A stretch of 64,000 bases of DNA from Terriglobia bacterium (GCA_020073465.1 JAIQFC010000015.1:1-64000), one strand, 5' to 3'; shown: positions 8,770 to 18,068, counted from the first letter of the stretch. A program made the numbers and translations. Notes: generated by a model from the sequence alone, not told the origin.

Positions 8770-8789
8770 GGCGGACAGGAGTGTCCGCC
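8770..8789. repeat. GGCGGACAGGAGTGTCCGCC palindrome, copy 2
   Basis: A perfect extended copy (arms GGCGGACA/TGTCCGCC) five bases downstream of the stop codon of the minus-strand lipoprotein gene. It has the same sequence, orientation and position relative to the gene as the copies at 5325 and 10124. Confidence 0.85.
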
Positions 8790-8794
8790 CCAGA

Positions 8795-9769
8795 CTACTG
8801 GACCGGGGTTTCCGGGGCAGCGGGAGTCGCGGGGACGCTGGCAGTCGTTTCCGGAGCCGGCGTTGGCTCAGCAGCCACGGGGTTGATCTTCACCGTCGCC
8901 AGGATTTGTTCCAGGCGGGCGAAGACCTTATCGCGATCGACGTGCTTCATACCCGCTTCTTCACGGGCAATCGTGGTGACGTTGAGCGCGAACTCGTAGC
9001 AGGCGTCGTTCTGGTAGACGTGGAAATACTTGGCGTCGCTCTGACGGGTTCCTTCGCCGGAGACGGCTTCGGTTCCGCGCAGTTCCAGGTCACCGAGCAT
9101 CAGCTTGGAGCCTTGCGGCTCGGATGCGGAGGATGCAGCCGGGACGGGCGCAGGCTGATCAGACGTGTTCGAAGCCGACGCGGTCGAAGCTGGTGCAGAC
9201 TGAGCGGATGGATCGCTCACGGGCGCGGGCTTCGGCTGGGGCACCGAGAATTCTCCGCATTGATCGGCGGTGAGAGCTTTGTGCACGCTCACGTTGAAAA
9301 AAGCGGAGGAGAAATCGGTGTTGGTGTAGGACGTCTCGGGGAGTTCGACGGCCGCCAGAGCGATTCCGCCGGGTTGCACGAAGTTCAGCGGAAGTGGGCT
9401 GGAGGCGACGAGCTCGTTGGCGGCGTCTCCAGTTTCAATGGCGTACCGGCGCGGATAGTCGAACGAGACGCCGTAGGTTTTGTCGGTGTAGGTCACGGTT
9501 GCGGGCCGCTTCTTCACGACTTTCTTCGGCGCTGGCTTTACGGGCTCGGGCATGAGCGCGGGCACGCTGGTTGCGACGGATGGCATTGGGTTCTGCGGTA
9601 CTGCGATCTGATTGGTTGAGCTGACTGGCTTCGGTTTGTCACTGGAGCAGCCAACGGTTATGGAACATACGATGAGCAGCGCGGCGAACAGAAGCGCGCT
9701 GGCGTTCTTTCCCCACGCGATGGATTCGCGGGTTCCTGCGAAATTCGTAATCGAGTTGAAACGGGTCAT
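8795..9769 (-). CDS. Putative lipoprotein of unknown function
   Basis: The 324-aa protein has a lipoprotein signal: a hydrophobic stretch ending SITVGCSS, so Cys would be lipidated and the protein anchored in a membrane. A Lys/Pro/Val-rich linker follows, then a compact region (VTYTDKTYGVSFDYPRRYAIE near 95-115) that resembles the periplasmic proteins with an SFDYP motif, then an Ala/Ser/Pro low-complexity linker and a second short domain ending in another Thr/Pro/Ala-rich tail. AGGAGG eight bases before the ATG at 9769 fixes the start; a GTG at 9778 is too close to that site. No enzymatic motif is visible. Neighbours give no hint of role. Confidence 0.7.
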   Translation of the reverse strand: MTRFNSITNFAGTRESIAWGKNASALLFAALLIVCSITVGCSSDKPKPVSSTNQIAVPQNPMPSVATSVPALMPEPVKPAPKKVVKKRPATVTYTDKTYGVSFDYPRRYAIETGDAANELVASSPLPLNFVQPGGIALAAVELPETSYTNTDFSSAFFNVSVHKALTADQCGEFSVPQPKPAPVSDPSAQSAPASTASASNTSDQPAPVPAASSASEPQGSKLMLGDLELRGTEAVSGEGTRQSDAKYFHVYQNDACYEFALNVTTIAREEAGMKHVDRDKVFARLEQILATVKINPVAAEPTPAPETTASVPATPAAPETPVQ

Positions 9770-9948
9770 GGTGGTCACCTCCTGCTGCTGGGCAGCGCTT
9801 ATGTGAAATGCACGAAGAGAGCCATGAGCGGGGATGTTGATTTGGCGGGGGTTAGAGCGGAGGCGTTATTCGTGCGCTGTGGCGCGTGGGACACGGTGTT
9901 GGCGGGGGGACACGATCGAGCAGGTTCAATGGTAGCTGTACGTTCTTT

Positions 9949-10143
9949 CGCCCCTTTGGGGCTGGGTCATTCTATGTGATGTTACCCACGGCTCGCGCCG
10001 TGGGCTGTACGCTTTCGCCGCTCCGCGGCTTGAGTGTACTAATTTCCGTACAGTCGTAGTGTGGAAAGAGTTCGCGGGCGAGGCACCCGCGCCACACACG
10101 CAGTCATGACCAAAGTCAAAAGCGGCGGACAGGAGTGTCCGCC
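9949..10143. repeat. Cluster of intergenic palindromes
   Basis: The 390-base gap between the lipoprotein and the aldo/keto reductase holds five short hairpins and no gene: CGCCCCTTTGGGGC near 9950, CCCACGGCTCGCGCCGTGGG (9986-10005), GCCGCTCCGCGGC near 10017, GCGGGCGAGGCACCCGC near 10075 and the perfect GGCGGACA/TGTCCGCC palindrome at 10124-10143. The last lies 16 bases after the stop codon of the reductase gene. Several of these hairpin types also occur singly elsewhere in the window. Confidence 0.75.
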
Positions 10144-10159
10144 CCACACAATCCAGCGA

Positions 10160-11026
10160 CTAGGCGACGGCGATGCGGCGGATCAGGTCTTCCTGCTCGG
10201 ACTTGCTTTCGGCGCCGATGGTGAAGGCGTCGAGCAGGCCTAGAGACAGGGCGTACTTGATGGCTTCGTCCTGACGATTGCGAAGCTGGCCTTGGCCTAG
10301 AATCTTCATTCCCACAACCGCTTTGCCGGCAGCCTTCATTTCTTTCAAGACGCTGACTACGGTTGCAGGATCAGCGTCCATGTAGGCGCCGACGGGATTG
10401 ATGCGGGCGAGATCGACTTCGACCCAGGGCGATCTCGCGGCGGCGCGCAGGGCTTCGATGCTGTGGCAGGAGCATCCATGGGCGCGGATGATGCCTTTCT
10501 GTTTAGCTTCGGAAAGGACCTCCATGGCGCCTTTGAAGCGGTCAGTCCAGTTGCCTTCGGTGACGCAGTGCATGAGGCAGATGTCGATATGGTCGGTGCC
10601 GAGTTCGCGGCGAAAGCGGTCGAGGTCGGCACGGACGCCGGCGGCGTCGCGCGCCCAAGTCTTGGTGAGGACGGTAACTTTGTCGCGCTGCACGTGCTTG
10701 AGCGCCTCGGCGACGTGAGGATGGCTTCCGTAGGAGTCAGCGGCGTCGAAGAAGCGAAGGCCGTGGTCGTAGCCATTGAGGAGGAGGTCGGAGAGTCCTT
10801 TAATGCCGAGGGCGGTCTGGTGCGAATGATGGCCGGAGCCGACGGTGCCGGTGCCCATGGCGAGCCGACTGGTCTTGATTCCGGTGTTGCCGAGAGTGAC
10901 GGTGTCGGAGGCGGAGAATTTTGTGGCGAGTGTCTGGGCAGCAATCGCCTGGAGGATGGTCTTGGATGAGAGCCAAGCGGCTCCTGCGGCGGTGGCGGAG
11001 CGGATGAGAAATTCGCGGCGACGCAT
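10160..11026 (-). CDS. Tat-exported aldo/keto reductase
   Basis: The 288-aa protein begins MRRREFLIRSATAAGAAW, a twin-arginine signal, so it should be exported folded. The rest is an aldo/keto reductase barrel: TLGNTGIKTSRLAMGTG strand, FFDAADSYGSHPHVAEAL (catalytic Asp and Tyr), VLTKTW (Lys) and ICLMHCVTE (His). The tetrad is complete. Members reduce carbonyls with NAD(P)H, but nucleotide supply outside the cytoplasm is unclear, so its true reaction is uncertain. The start at 11026 is chosen because AGGAGG lies five bases upstream; the longer frame to 11143 adds a sequence that hides the Tat signal. Confidence 0.85.
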   Translation of the reverse strand: MRRREFLIRSATAAGAAWLSSKTILQAIAAQTLATKFSASDTVTLGNTGIKTSRLAMGTGTVGSGHHSHQTALGIKGLSDLLLNGYDHGLRFFDAADSYGSHPHVAEALKHVQRDKVTVLTKTWARDAAGVRADLDRFRRELGTDHIDICLMHCVTEGNWTDRFKGAMEVLSEAKQKGIIRAHGCSCHSIEALRAAARSPWVEVDLARINPVGAYMDADPATVVSVLKEMKAAGKAVVGMKILGQGQLRNRQDEAIKYALSLGLLDAFTIGAESKSEQEDLIRRIAVA

Positions 11027-11223
11027 GGGTCCTCCTAGTGCGGTGGCGCGCTTGATACGGTAGGTTACACCAAAAGGCTTAACGCAGAGTTTGCGGAGAA
11101 CGGCCTCCGATTTGGATGGACGGGTGAATCGGGAAATCGTCAACGCTCCTGAAGCCTGAGAGCACTCGTGCGGCTCGCGATGACGTCACCCAGTATGACT
11201 CAGCAAAGGCACGTCAACATGGG

Positions 11224-11883
11224 TCATTCGAATTGTTTGCGGAAGGCGGCGAGCTGCTGTTGGACTTCGGAAAGTTCCTCGCGCAGGGCCGCGACTGCCG
11301 TCTCGAGATGGGCGATGCGGTCGCTGGCGGAGTGGGAGACGACAGCCGCGGGCGACGGCGCCTTACTCACATCTTGAGCCGGGGGCTCGCCGGAGAAGAG
11401 ATGAGTGTAGCGGGATTCCTTTGTGCCGGGCTGGCGGGGGAGAATTGCTGCCAGCGGCGGTTCGCGCTGGGCGAGGCGGTCGAGGGTGGAGACTACGTCG
11501 TCGAGGGCTTCGAAGCGATACATGCGGTCGGTGCGGGTGCGGAGCTCGCCGGGAGTCTGCGGGCCACGGAGGAGAAGCACACACACGATGGCGATTTCTC
11601 GGCGGTCGAAGTTAAACACTTCCTGCAGGCGGTGTTCGTACTTGGTGACGCGGCTGTCGGCACCGCTGGCGGGGCCGGCGAGACGTTTCTCTTGCAGAGT
11701 GGCAAGGGCGGTACGTACGGCTTCTTCGTCGAGAGTCATCACCGGGTCGCGATTGTTTTTCTGATTGCAGGCGTTGACCAAGGCATTCAGCGAGAGCGGG
11801 TAGTAGTCAGGGGTGGTGATGTCTTTTTCGATGAGGGAGCCGAGGATGCGGGTTTCGATGTCGGTTAGGAGAAGATTGCTCAC
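11224..11883 (-). CDS. yceH: YceH family (DUF480) protein
   Basis: The 219-aa protein matches the YceH/DUF480 family: ETRILGSLIEKDITTPDYYPLSLNALVNACNQK at the N-terminus and TPGELRTRTDRMYRF in the middle, forming two winged-helix-like domains. A C-terminal heptad-like helix (HLETAVAALREELSEVQQQLAAF) looks like a coiled coil. The family is widespread and its function is not established; DNA binding is an inference from fold. The gene stands alone between the aldo/keto reductase and the aldolase. Confidence 0.88.
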   Translation of the reverse strand: MSNLLLTDIETRILGSLIEKDITTPDYYPLSLNALVNACNQKNNRDPVMTLDEEAVRTALATLQEKRLAGPASGADSRVTKYEHRLQEVFNFDRREIAIVCVLLLRGPQTPGELRTRTDRMYRFEALDDVVSTLDRLAQREPPLAAILPRQPGTKESRYTHLFSGEPPAQDVSKAPSPAAVVSHSASDRIAHLETAVAALREELSEVQQQLAAFRKQFE

Positions 11884-11937
11884 GGGGAAAGTTTATACGA
11901 ATCGATGAGGCTGGTTGCGAATGACAAGAAGTCAAAA

Positions 11938-11979
11938 TCCCCACCCTCTCGCAAAGAACTCGAGAAGGGTGGGGCATCC
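11938..11979. repeat. CCCACCCT-type palindrome, third unit
   Basis: Arms TCCCCACCCT (11938-11947) and AGGGTGGGG (11966-11974) enclose an inner segment CTCGCAAAGAACTCGAG, as in the units at 4177 and 1242. It lies 12 bases downstream of the stop codon of the minus-strand aldolase gene and downstream of YceH's start region. Confidence 0.8.
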
Positions 11980-11990
11980 TGCGGATTTGT

Positions 11991-12836
11991 TTAGAACAAT
12001 GCGGTCGAGCGGCGCTTCCAGGGTTTCCCTTTTTCTTTTGCGATGGTTTCCATGTCGGCGACGTAGGCTCCGGCCTGGGTCAGGACGTGGTGGAGGTCGT
12101 TGCCGATGCTGATGAAGGTGAATCCTTTTTCCAGAAACTCACCGACGCGAGCGGTGCCGAAGAGGAAGAGTCCGAGGATGACGTTGTTCTTGCGGGCGTG
12201 CTCGATGAGCTTCTTCGTGGCGGCGTCGAGTTCGGGCGAGGTGTACATGTGGGGGAACTCGTATTTGTTGTAGAGGCCCATCGACATGCAGAGATCGTTC
12301 TGGCCGAGGAAGAGAATGTCAACGCCGGGGACGGCGGCGATCTCGGCGATGTTGTCGATGCAGGAAGCGGTCTCAACCTGAAGCGCGACGATGCCTTCGT
12401 TATTCCAGTTGCCGGCGTAGCCGAGGAGTCCGTTTCGGTTCATGCTGCGCTGGGGGAAATAGACCGAGCGGGTGCCGCCGGTCGGATACTTCGTGCAACT
12501 CACGGCCTGGCGGGCCTCGTCGGCGGTGTTGATGTAGGGGATGAGAACGCCGTCGGCGCCCATATCGAGAGCCTGCTGGATGCCGGGGCGGTCGTCATAT
12601 CCGCCGACGCGGACCAGGGACTTGGCGCCGCCGTTCGAGATGCTGCTGAGCATGGCGGACAGTTTTTCGTAGCCCATGGGGCCGTGCTGAGTGTCGACGA
12701 GCAGCCAGTCGTAGCCGCTGTGCGCGAGTTGTTCGGCAACCGTCGGGCTGTGTGCGTTAAGAAAGAGGCCCATCTTGGGCGATCCGGCGCGCAGTTGCTT
12801 CTTGAATTCGGAACCGCTGAGGGCGGCATCGGGCAT
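11991..12836 (-). CDS. HpcH/HpaI family aldolase/citrate lyase
   Basis: The 281-aa protein is a class II pyruvate-type aldolase of the HpcH/HpaI family. Visible signatures are the LLVDTQHGP loop (catalytic His), SLVRVGGYD (substrate-binding Arg), VALQVETASCIDNI (metal-binding Glu) and LFLGQNDLCMSMG (metal-binding Asp). These enzymes cleave 4-hydroxy-2-oxo acids, for example 2-keto-3-deoxy sugar acids or 2,4-dihydroxyhept-2-ene-1,7-dioate, to pyruvate plus an aldehyde. The substrate is not set by sequence; a sugar-acid role would fit the uronate genes in this window but they are distant. An upstream AAGGAGG-like site (GGAGGATTTTCCCT) supports the start. Confidence 0.88.
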   Translation of the reverse strand: MPDAALSGSEFKKQLRAGSPKMGLFLNAHSPTVAEQLAHSGYDWLLVDTQHGPMGYEKLSAMLSSISNGGAKSLVRVGGYDDRPGIQQALDMGADGVLIPYINTADEARQAVSCTKYPTGGTRSVYFPQRSMNRNGLLGYAGNWNNEGIVALQVETASCIDNIAEIAAVPGVDILFLGQNDLCMSMGLYNKYEFPHMYTSPELDAATKKLIEHARKNNVILGLFLFGTARVGEFLEKGFTFISIGNDLHHVLTQAGAYVADMETIAKEKGKPWKRRSTALF

Positions 12837-13012
12837 AGGGAAAATCCTCCTTAGAGACAGAATTGGGTAGTGTACAGCAGGGACGGTGAAGCGCGGGGAG
12901 TACCAGCAAATTTCTGCGGGAGGCGATGACCAGGAAATAGGCTGCCAATTTACTTGGTATAGTTTTGGTCAGCGGATTGGCAACTCCGGATCGCAGGCGC
13001 CAAGGAGTGGAC

Positions 13013-13369
13013 ATGCGGCTGCTTCTGAACTGGGTGTTGAGTGGGCTCGCGGTGTGGATTGTGGCGCACGTTGTGCCGGGAGTGTATGTAAGTGGTCCGC
13101 TGGCAGCGCTGATTGCGGCGCTGGTGATCGGGTTCATCAACGCGACCATCGGCATGCTGCTGAAGATTCTGACGTTCCCTCTCACGCTGGTGACGCTGGG
13201 ACTGTTCTGGTTTGTGATTAACGCATTGATGCTGAAGTTTGCTTCTGCGCTGGTGCCGGGGTTCCAGGTGCATGGTTTCTTCGCGGCGTTCGTGGGAGCG
13301 ATTCTGTTGAGCCTGGTGAACATGATGCTGAAGTGGCTGGTGCATCCGGGGCACGACCGGGAGCGGTAG
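13013..13369 (+). CDS. Phage holin family 4 (Mycobacterium-type) membrane protein
   Basis: The 118-aa protein has four hydrophobic segments and the family signature GFINATIGMLLKILTFPLTLVTLGLFWFVINALML, typical of the 4-TM 'phage holin family' (DUF360/YvlD-like) inner-membrane proteins. Despite the name these are mostly chromosomal and of unknown role. The ATG at 13013 follows AAGGAG at a good distance and is preferred to an earlier in-frame ATG. A short charged tail (HPGHDRER) ends the protein. Confidence 0.88.
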   Translation: MRLLLNWVLSGLAVWIVAHVVPGVYVSGPLAALIAALVIGFINATIGMLLKILTFPLTLVTLGLFWFVINALMLKFASALVPGFQVHGFFAAFVGAILLSLVNMMLKWLVHPGHDRER

Positions 13370-13481
13370 GGCGTGAGTGGCGGCCGTCGGCTGGGCGAGA
13401 AACCTTGTGGGGGAAGGCAAGCGTCTTCATTACTTGCGTAATCTTCAGGAATACCACTTTGGTCCGTATCCTCTCTTCACA

Positions 13482-13832
13482 ATGACTTCCCTAAAGTGGG
13501 GCAAGACCACGATAATTTTCTTGCTACTGTGCGGTGTGTTCTGTGTTGTTTCGGGCTCAGTTCAATCGCAGGACGCGACTGAAGGAGCTCGCAAAGTCCT
13601 GTACAAGCGGCCGCCGAGGTATCCCGACATTGCCCGCAAGATGAGCATAACGGGGATCGTGAAGGTCGAGGCGGTGATCGCTCCGAATGGGGTCGTAAAG
13701 AGCCTGGCGGTCAAGGGCGGGCATCCGCTGCTGGCGCAAGCGGCGCAGGATGCGATCCACGATTGGAAGTGGGAGGCAGCTTCTCACGAGACCCGCGAAC
13801 TGATCGAGGTCAAGTTCGAAACCCCACAGTGA
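13482..13832 (+). CDS. TonB C-terminal domain secreted protein
   Basis: The 116-aa protein has an N-terminal signal (TTIIFLLLCGVFCVVSGSVQSQ) and a TonB C-terminal domain: RPPRYPDIARKMSITGIVKVEAVIAPNGVVKSLAVKGGHPLLAQAAQDAIHDWKW. Such stand-alone domains resemble the part of TonB that contacts outer-membrane receptors, but no proline-rich spacer or inner-membrane anchor longer than the signal is present, so it is unlikely to be the classical energy transducer. The ATG at 13482 is chosen to start at the signal. It follows the holin-like gene by 112 bases. Confidence 0.8.
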   Translation: MTSLKWGKTTIIFLLLCGVFCVVSGSVQSQDATEGARKVLYKRPPRYPDIARKMSITGIVKVEAVIAPNGVVKSLAVKGGHPLLAQAAQDAIHDWKWEAASHETRELIEVKFETPQ

Positions 13833-13937
13833 TTGGTATGCAGCTTTACGAGTTTGCACGCCACCGTGGCGGACTGAGCGGCTGCGATGCGGCGAGGGCC
13901 GGAGTGTGTGAATTGCGCAGCGTTTCTGAGATGAGGA

Positions 13938-13961
13938 ACGGCGCGACCGAGGCCGCGCCGT
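13938..13961. terminator. Hairpin between convergent genes
   Basis: A perfect eight-base stem ACGGCGCG/CGCGCCGT with an eight-base loop lies between the stop codons of the TonB-like gene (plus) and the Gfo/Idh/MocA gene (minus). It has no long T-run but its position suits a shared terminator. Confidence 0.55.
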
Positions 13962-14004
13962 CAAATTCAGTTGTTATCGCGCTTGTCTAGTACTCTCCGC
14001 CGTC

Positions 14005-15369
14005 TTATCCCTTAACAATCTTCTTCGCTTTAGCGTCCCACACGGCGATCGACTTGTTGAAGTACGCAAAATTCGACAAGTGACAGCCGATGGCGGCGTT
14101 GTTGCCGAAGATCTCATTCTCGACGGTTGGTTTGCGAGTGCGAACTGCGTTGAAGAAATTCGCCTGGTGGTCAGGTATGTCACTGTAGCCCGGAGGCACT
14201 GTGTATTCTTCCGCTTCCTCGTCGACTCTTGAGGCGAGAGGGGCGGGCATGGGATGCTCCTCTTCCCATTTGCTCAGATATTCGTTACGTAACTTTCTGG
14301 GCCAGCCGATCACCGAGTAGCCTTCGGGCCGGGGACGCGTGTCCTGAGGCTTGTAGGTGAGGGTGGAGTCTTTGATGATCATGGTGCCTTTGGTGCCGTA
14401 GAAACCGATGAATTCTCCTCCATCGTTGTTCAGGTTGCAGCGAAGGGTCATGCGGAAGTTGGGGTAGTCGTAGAAGGTCTGGATCAGGTCGGGGAATTCG
14501 CGGCCGTCTTTAAAGTGGAAGAGCCCACCGCCAGATTGGGCGCGCTCCGCCACGGTCGTGGTGCCGGTGATGAAGTGGATGCCGGAGATGAGGTGAACGA
14601 AGAGGTCTCCTGCCAGGCCCTCGCCGTAGTCGGTGAAGCAGCGCCAGCGGAAGAAGCGGACCGGATCGAAGGGGCGTTTCGGAGCGTCCCCGAGAAAGGT
14701 GTTCCAGTCGATTGTCTTCTCGGAAGCATCGGGAGGAATGGGATAGACCCAGGCGCCGCTGGGACTGTTGCGATCCCAGTAGGCATCGATGAAAGTGACT
14801 TCGCCCAGCTTTCCGGAATCGTAGATCTCCTTCGCCTTCGCGTAGAGGATGGAACTGACGCGCTGGCTGCCGATCTGGACCATGCGGCTGTTCTTGTGTG
14901 CGGCTTCGACCATGGCGAATCCGTCCTCGACGGTGTGGGACATGGGCTTTTCGCAATACACGTCTTTGCCGGCGGCGCAGGCATCTTCAAAGATCCGGCG
15001 ATGCTGGTGGTCGGTCACCGCAATGATGACGGCATCGACATCTTTACGGTCGAGAATCTCGCGATAGTTGCGGGTGCCGGGAACGTTCTTCTTTACGGCT
15101 TCCCGACCGGCGTCGTGCCGGGAGTCATAAAGGTCGCAGACGGCGACGCACTCAACGCCGGGCACGGCCAGCGTGGCTTCGAGCAGTTCGCAGCCGCGTA
15201 CGCCCGTGCCGATGGAGGCGAAGCGAATGGTGTCACTGGGCGCAACAGGACGCGCTGCGGCGGATAACAGGTGCGGCTGTAGCAGGGTAAACTTCGCGGT
15301 GGCGCCGACAGCGAAGGCACCTGCGCCGATATGCATGAACTGACGGCGATTCAGGGAATTCTTGCGCAT
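14005..15369 (-). CDS. Tat-exported Gfo/Idh/MocA family oxidoreductase
   Basis: The 454-aa protein starts with a twin-arginine signal (LNRRQFMHIGAGAFAVGA) and has the Rossmann fold of the Gfo/Idh/MocA family: RFASIGTGVRGCELLEA nucleotide loop, DAVIIAVTDHQH, and the family's EKPMSHTVEDG catalytic Lys motif. A C-terminal beta-sheet domain (YDYPNFRMTLRCNLNNDGGEFIGFYGTKGTM) follows. Exported members carry a tightly bound NAD cofactor and act on sugars or their derivatives; those from Bacteroidetes and Acidobacteria include glycosidase-like enzymes. Substrate unknown. The gene is the last of a run of minus-strand genes that includes an exported molybdenum hydroxylase. Confidence 0.88.
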   Translation of the reverse strand: MRKNSLNRRQFMHIGAGAFAVGATAKFTLLQPHLLSAAARPVAPSDTIRFASIGTGVRGCELLEATLAVPGVECVAVCDLYDSRHDAGREAVKKNVPGTRNYREILDRKDVDAVIIAVTDHQHRRIFEDACAAGKDVYCEKPMSHTVEDGFAMVEAAHKNSRMVQIGSQRVSSILYAKAKEIYDSGKLGEVTFIDAYWDRNSPSGAWVYPIPPDASEKTIDWNTFLGDAPKRPFDPVRFFRWRCFTDYGEGLAGDLFVHLISGIHFITGTTTVAERAQSGGGLFHFKDGREFPDLIQTFYDYPNFRMTLRCNLNNDGGEFIGFYGTKGTMIIKDSTLTYKPQDTRPRPEGYSVIGWPRKLRNEYLSKWEEEHPMPAPLASRVDEEAEEYTVPPGYSDIPDHQANFFNAVRTRKPTVENEIFGNNAAIGCHLSNFAYFNKSIAVWDAKAKKIVKG

Positions 15370-15417
15370 TAGAAGTCCGCCTCCCAGCGGAAGACTGCAA
15401 TTTCAATAGGTATTTCG

Positions 15418-17607
15418 TCAAGCGTTCGGTCTGAACTCAAAGGGGAGCCGCCGCAATCGCTGGCCGCTCGCAGCAAAAACTGCATTGGCTACCGCTGGCG
15501 CGAGCGGCGGCAGACCGGGTTCTCCCATTCCTCCGGGGTCCTCGTCACTCTCTACGATGTGAACCTCGATGGGTGGGGCTTCATTGATGCGGATCGGATC
15601 GTACCCGTCGAAGTTGGATTGCTCCACGGCTCCATTCTTTATGGTGATCGCATTCTTGAGGGCAGCGCTCAATCCATAGATGATCGCGCCCTCAGTCTGG
15701 GAACGAACCGACTCCGGATTGATCGCCCGTCCGCAGTCGACCGCGGCGACAATGCGATCAATCTTGAAGCTCTTGCCATCGATGATCGAAACCTCGGCGA
15801 CCTCCGCGAAGTAGCTGCCGAAGGAAGCATAGGAGGCGATGCCGCGTCCCTTGCCCTTGGGCAGGGGCTTGGACCAGCCGGATTTTTCCGCAGCGAGATC
15901 GAGGACTCCGCGAAGCCGGGCGGGATCGGGGTCGTCTTCACTCTTCGGCTTCCAGTTCGCGGGCTTGGCGAGGAGCGATCTGCGAAATTGAACGGGATCC
16001 TGTCCAGCGGCTGCGGCGAGCTCGTCGATGAAACTTTCCACGGCAAAGCCGTTGAAGGAGTTCTCGACAGAACGCCACCAGGCGCGAGGGACGGAGCTGG
16101 CGGCGGGGTTGTATTCCAGCCGGACGTTGGGAATCGCGTACGGCATTTCACGCGCGCCACCAACTTCCTGGCCGGAAGGGTCGCCGTTGGGCTCCCAGAA
16201 GCCGCGAATCGCGGTGGAGGCGAGGGTGTGAAACCAGGCAGACGGACGCCCGTTGGGATCCACCGCGCCGCGCATCTTGTGACAACAAGCGGGACGGTAG
16301 AAGTCGTGGGTCATGTCGTCTTCGCGAGTCCAGACAAGTTGCACGGGCTTGCCAACGACTTTGGCGATCTGCGCGGCTTCGGCGGGAAAGTCGGCCATGT
16401 AGCGGCGTCCAAAGCCGCCACCCATCAGAGTAGTGTGAACGGCGACCTTTGCGGGTTGAAGGCCGAGAATCTCAGCGACGGTTCGCTGGACCCAGTCGGG
16501 AGACTGGCTTGGCGCCCAGACCTCAGCTTCGTTGCCACGTGCGTGAACCGTAATATTCATCGGCTCCATGGTGGCGTGAGCAAGGAACGGGAGTTCGTAA
16601 ACTGCCTCGACGTGCTTGGTAGTGTGTGAGAGCGCAGCATCGACGTCGCCATCGTTGCGAACGCGTTTGCCGGGCTTGCTCGCAGCGGTACGAAGTGCTT
16701 CGGCAAGGGCCTCGCTAGACTCCGAGGCGGCGGGGCCGTTGTCCCAGGTAATCTGGAGAGCATCGCGAGCGCGCATTGCAGCCCACGTTGAATCGGCGAC
16801 GACAGCGACTCCACCGGCGGTGTGTTTGTCGGATACCAGTGCCGGGATTTCGAAGACGTCGCGCACGCCGGGGAGTGACTTGGCTTTCGTGGCGTCGAAG
16901 TGGGCGGGCTTGCCGCCGAAGGTGGGGCAGCGGGCGACGACGGCGAATAGCATCTCGGGTACACGGACGTCGAGTCCGAACTGGGCGCTGCCATTCACCT
17001 TGGAGGGAACGTCGACGCGCGGGACGGGATGGCCGATCAGTTCGAACTTCGAATCATCTTTGAGCGGAGCTTTGCTTTGGTCTGGGATCGGGAGCTTGGA
17101 CGCCGCTTCTACCAGCTCTCCGTAGGTCGCCTGGCGCAATGAAGCGCGGTGTACCACGGTGCCCATGCTGGCAACACATTCGGCGCGCGGAACTTTCCAC
17201 TCTGCAACTGCGGCGGTGATCATCAGTTCGCGGACGGTCGCTCCGGCGCGGCGCAGGGGCATGTAGTTCTCCATGGTGCTGCCGCTGCCGCCAGTGCCGA
17301 GATGCGGATAGATGTCGGGCCGGGTGTCGGCCTGCTCGACGGTGACCGAGTTCAAGTCAACTTCAAGCTCGTCGGCGAGAATCATCGCCAACCCGGTACG
17401 GATGCCCTGGCCCATCTCAGACTTGGCGACGATGAGCGAGACCTTGCCATCGGGTTTCACATGCACAAAGGCGTCAAAAGGGTTGGGCGGAGCTTTCTCC
17501 TTTTCCGCAGCGAAAACTGAGGGCTTGTAGAGGCGGACGCCGACGATGAGGCCTGTCCCGGCAACCACTGCTCCTCCGGCGATGAAAGCGCGGCGACTGA
17601 TAGGCAC
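15418..17607 (-). CDS. Exported xanthine-dehydrogenase-family Mo-binding subunit
   Basis: The 729-aa protein is the molybdopterin-binding subunit of a molybdenum hydroxylase of the IorB (isoquinoline 1-oxidoreductase) type. It starts with a Tat signal ([15 protein letters not shown]), has the cofactor-binding [15 protein letters not shown] segment near 440, [14 protein letters not shown] and the C-terminal [14 protein letters not shown] loop with the catalytic Glu. The enzyme hydroxylates an aldehyde or N-heterocycle with water as oxygen source. I chose the GTG start at 17607: AAGGAGC lies upstream, and the frame beyond it overlaps the 2Fe-2S gene. The [2Fe-2S] subunit is encoded immediately upstream, two bases away, so the two are co-transcribed. 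Confidence 0.88.
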   Translation of the reverse strand: MPISRRAFIAGGAVVAGTGLIVGVRLYKPSVFAAEKEKAPPNPFDAFVHVKPDGKVSLIVAKSEMGQGIRTGLAMILADELEVDLNSVTVEQADTRPDIYPHLGTGGSGSTMENYMPLRRAGATVRELMITAAVAEWKVPRAECVASMGTVVHRASLRQATYGELVEAASKLPIPDQSKAPLKDDSKFELIGHPVPRVDVPSKVNGSAQFGLDVRVPEMLFAVVARCPTFGGKPAHFDATKAKSLPGVRDVFEIPALVSDKHTAGGVAVVADSTWAAMRARDALQITWDNGPAASESSEALAEALRTAASKPGKRVRNDGDVDAALSHTTKHVEAVYELPFLAHATMEPMNITVHARGNEAEVWAPSQSPDWVQRTVAEILGLQPAKVAVHTTLMGGGFGRRYMADFPAEAAQIAKVVGKPVQLVWTREDDMTHDFYRPACCHKMRGAVDPNGRPSAWFHTLASTAIRGFWEPNGDPSGQEVGGAREMPYAIPNVRLEYNPAASSVPRAWWRSVENSFNGFAVESFIDELAAAAGQDPVQFRRSLLAKPANWKPKSEDDPDPARLRGVLDLAAEKSGWSKPLPKGKGRGIASYASFGSYFAEVAEVSIIDGKSFKIDRIVAAVDCGRAINPESVRSQTEGAIIYGLSAALKNAITIKNGAVEQSNFDGYDPIRINEAPPIEVHIVESDEDPGGMGEPGLPPLAPAVANAVFAASGQRLRRLPFEFRPNA

Positions 17608-17609
17608 GG

Positions 17610-18068
17610 TCAGGCTCCTTTCGCGGCGCGATGAATGGCGCGCCGAATGCGCTGGTAAACGCCGCAGCGGCAGAGATTGCCGACCATGGCACTGTCGATC
17701 TGGTCGTCGGTGGGGTGAGGAGTCCTGGCGAGGAGAGCGGCGGCCGCCATCACTTGGCCGGACTGGCAGTATCCGCATTGCGGCACCTGCTCGGCGATCC
17801 ACGCGAGTTGGACAGGGTGACTACTGTTGGGAGAGAGTCCCTCGATGGTGGTGATCTTCTTCGTCCCTACCGAAGATACGGGAGTCTGGCAGGCGCGCAC
17901 GGCTTCACCGTCGAGATGGACGGTGCAGGATCCGCACAGGCCCATACCGCATCCGTACTTGGTGCCGGTCAGGTTGAGATTGTCTCGCAACACCCAGAGG
18001 AGCGGAGTGTCGGGAGCGACATCAACATCGTGAGGGTGGTCGTTGATCAGCAGGTGGATCGCAGCCAT
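17610..18068 (-). CDS. (2Fe-2S)-binding subunit of molybdenum hydroxylase
   Basis: The 152-aa protein has the plant-type ferredoxin domain ([20 protein letters not shown], four Cys) and the second all-helical 2Fe-2S domain ([11 protein letters not shown] and [11 protein letters not shown]). It passes electrons from the molybdenum centre of its partner encoded downstream. The absence of an FAD subunit nearby matches IorAB-type enzymes that donate to a cytochrome. It has no signal peptide and presumably is exported with the Tat-bearing partner. The ATG at 18068 starts the conserved ferredoxin domain. Confidence 0.92.
   Translation of the reverse strand: MAAIHLLINDHPHDVDVAPDTPLLWVLRDNLNLTGTKYGCGMGLCGSCTVHLDGEAVRACQTPVSSVGTKKITTIEGLSPNSSHPVQLAWIAEQVPQCGYCQSGQVMAAAALLARTPHPTDDQIDSAMVGNLCRCGVYQRIRRAIHRAAKGA

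Noticed and set aside
8735..9619. 294-codon plus-strand frame opposite the lipoprotein gene
   Set aside because: The minus-strand gene has a strong AGGAGG site and a lipobox; the plus frame has neither and starts within a repeat region.
13013..13369. Prophage holin as evidence for a prophage
   Set aside because: This four-helix family is common on bacterial chromosomes and no other phage genes are nearby.
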